From Paracoccaceae bacterium (lineage in GTDB: Bacteria > Pseudomonadota > Alphaproteobacteria > Rhodobacterales > Rhodobacteraceae): a stretch of 6,242 nt of DNA. The notes beneath the pieces were generated by a model. It saw nothing but the letters and a program-made list of their open reading frames with translations. It did no database searches and was not told the DNA's origin. This document shows, piece after piece, positions 5,414 to 6,242 of the stretch (within the stretch, counting starts at the first letter, position 1; each line of letters opens with the position of its first letter). The position numbers and the translations under genes were made by a program. The DNA is taken from contig SKWP01000277.1 of assembly GCA_007128865.1 (NCBI GenBank), forward strand, positions 1-6,242, in the 5' to 3' direction.

Positions 5414-6242
5414 CGCGGTTCGTCATCCGTGCCCAGGGCGGCCAGTTCGCCCAGGCGCAGGGGTTTGAGCGGTGGGCGCGCCCGGTAGGTCTGGCGATCG
5501 GCGCCGGGGCGGCCCGAGGCAAGCCCGTGCAGTTGCGCCACGGCGATACTGCACTGCCGGCCCTGGCATCGGCCCATGCCGGCGCGAGTGTCGCCCTTGA
5601 TCTGGTCGAGGCCCTGCGCCACGGCTTCGGCCCGGATGGCGGCGGCGGTGACTTCCTCGCAACGGCAGACGGGGGTTGTTCCGGGCAGGCTGCCGGTCAG
5701 CGGGCGGGGCGGGTACCAGGCATCGAGGAACCGGCGCAGCGCGGCATCGCGCGCGTGCCCGCCGCCGGGCGGCGGACCATCGCCGCCGCCGCCGGCATGG
5801 GCGCCGGCAACAAGGGCCGCGCGCGCCCCGGCGATGCGTGCGGCATCCCCGATCACCCGGACCGGAAGTTCCCCGCCCGCAGCCGGATCGGCCACAAGGC
5901 AGCCCTGGGCGGTATCCCAGACATGGCCGGTGCCGGCCAGCATCGTGTCATGGGTGCGGGGTACCAGCCCTTCATGCACGAACAGCATCTCTGCCGGGAA
6001 CCGGCGCACCCGGCCGGCGCGGTCGGTCACGGCAATGGCCTCCAGCCGCTCCCGCCCCTCGGCCGCGAAGCCGGCAGCGCGGAACACCGCAACGCCGGCC
6101 AGCTTCAGCCGGGCCAGCCAGGCGGCGCCCTTGGCCAGGTCGGGCGCCGCGTGCCGCACCGCGCCCAGCAGCGGCCGCAGCCAGCCGGCCGTGGCCGCGG
6201 GCCTGGTGTCGATCAACCCCCCGATGCGACCGCCGGCCGCCA
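5410..6242 (-). CDS. Opine oxidase A / HcnB-type subunit with BFD-like [2Fe-2S] domain (C-terminal part, cut by window edge)
   Basis: The gene reads leftward and begins beyond base 6242; the frame is open to the edge, and the TTG at 6216 is only an internal codon. About 276 residues are visible, perhaps 60% of a typical protein of this class. They include the end of an FAD/NAD(P) pyridine-nucleotide-disulphide oxidoreductase fold, with MLFVHEGLVPRT followed by VRVIGDAARIAGARAAL (the C-terminal FAD-contact motif; GDGAGI is more usual where this has GDAARI). Then comes a bacterioferritin-associated-ferredoxin-like domain: VCRCEEVT, then QIKGDTRAGMGRCQGRQC. Its Cys-X-Cys and Cys-X4-Cys pairs would bind a [2Fe-2S] cluster. 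The tail RPPLKPLRLGELAAL is typical of OoxA/HcnB proteins. A Gly/Pro-rich linker lies at about 5758-5810. The stop overlaps the ATG of the DAO-type subunit by 4 nt. It probably transfers electrons in a heteromeric amine or imino-acid dehydrogenase; a small ferredoxin-like third subunit may lie outside the window. Confidence 0.91.
   Translation of the reverse strand, partial: AAGGRIGGLIDTRPAATAGWLRPLLGAVRHAAPDLAKGAAWLARLKLAGVAVFRAAGFAAEGRERLEAIAVTDRAGRVRRFPAEMLFVHEGLVPRTHDTMLAGTGHVWDTAQGCLVADPAAGGELPVRVIGDAARIAGARAALVAGAHAGGGGDGPPPGGGHARDAALRRFLDAWYPPRPLTGSLPGTTPVCRCEEVTAAAIRAEAVAQGLDQIKGDTRAGMGRCQGRQCSIAVAQLHGLASGRPGADRQTYRARPPLKPLRLGELAALGTDDEPR

Noticed and set aside
4226..5488. A 420-codon plus-strand open frame opposite the DAO-type oxidoreductase
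   Set aside because: The minus-strand frame has clear FAD-binding motifs along its length; the plus-strand product is His/Gln/Pro-rich with no family features.

Overview
This is a GC-rich window with a strong preference for G or C at third codon positions. Together with the protein types present, that suggests an alphaproteobacterium, most likely of the Rhodobacterales/Paracoccaceae kind. The genus cannot be told from the sequence. There are five protein-coding genes, two of them cut by the window edges. No RNA gene, insertion sequence, CRISPR array or replication origin was found.

Layout: (1) 1-584, minus strand, the N-terminal part of a class III PLP aminotransferase of the glutamate-1-semialdehyde aminomutase type; the gene runs off the left edge. 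(2) 585-937, a divergent intergenic region that should hold the promoters of genes 1 and 3; it contains several short palindromes and a three-times repeated heptamer. (3) 938-2416 and (4) 2470-3954, plus strand, two tandem paralogues of the M81 (MlrC-like) zinc metallopeptidase family. They are about 72% identical by hand alignment, 53 nt apart, and evidently arose by duplication. (5) 3955-4258, a convergent intergenic region with one good hairpin and possibly a decayed reading frame. (6) 4259-5413, minus strand, an FAD-dependent oxidoreductase of the DAO family (sarcosine oxidase beta / opine oxidase B type). (7) 5410-6242, minus strand, the C-terminal part of its likely partner, an opine oxidase A / HcnB-type subunit with a BFD-like [2Fe-2S] domain; it runs off the right edge and overlaps gene 6 by 4 nt.

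The set looks like a catabolic locus for a nitrogenous organic compound. A two-subunit flavin/iron-sulfur dehydrogenase of this class oxidises a C-N bond of a secondary amine or imino acid such as an opine, sarcosine or D-hydroxyproline. M81 enzymes hydrolyse peptide- or amide-like bonds, and the aminotransferase could handle a released amino or keto compound. The substrate is not shown by the sequence, and the link between the three modules is inferred from proximity only. The most unusual feature is the tandem M81 pair. The copies differ beside the predicted zinc site, while several tracts are identical at the DNA level, including all wobble positions over 63 bp.
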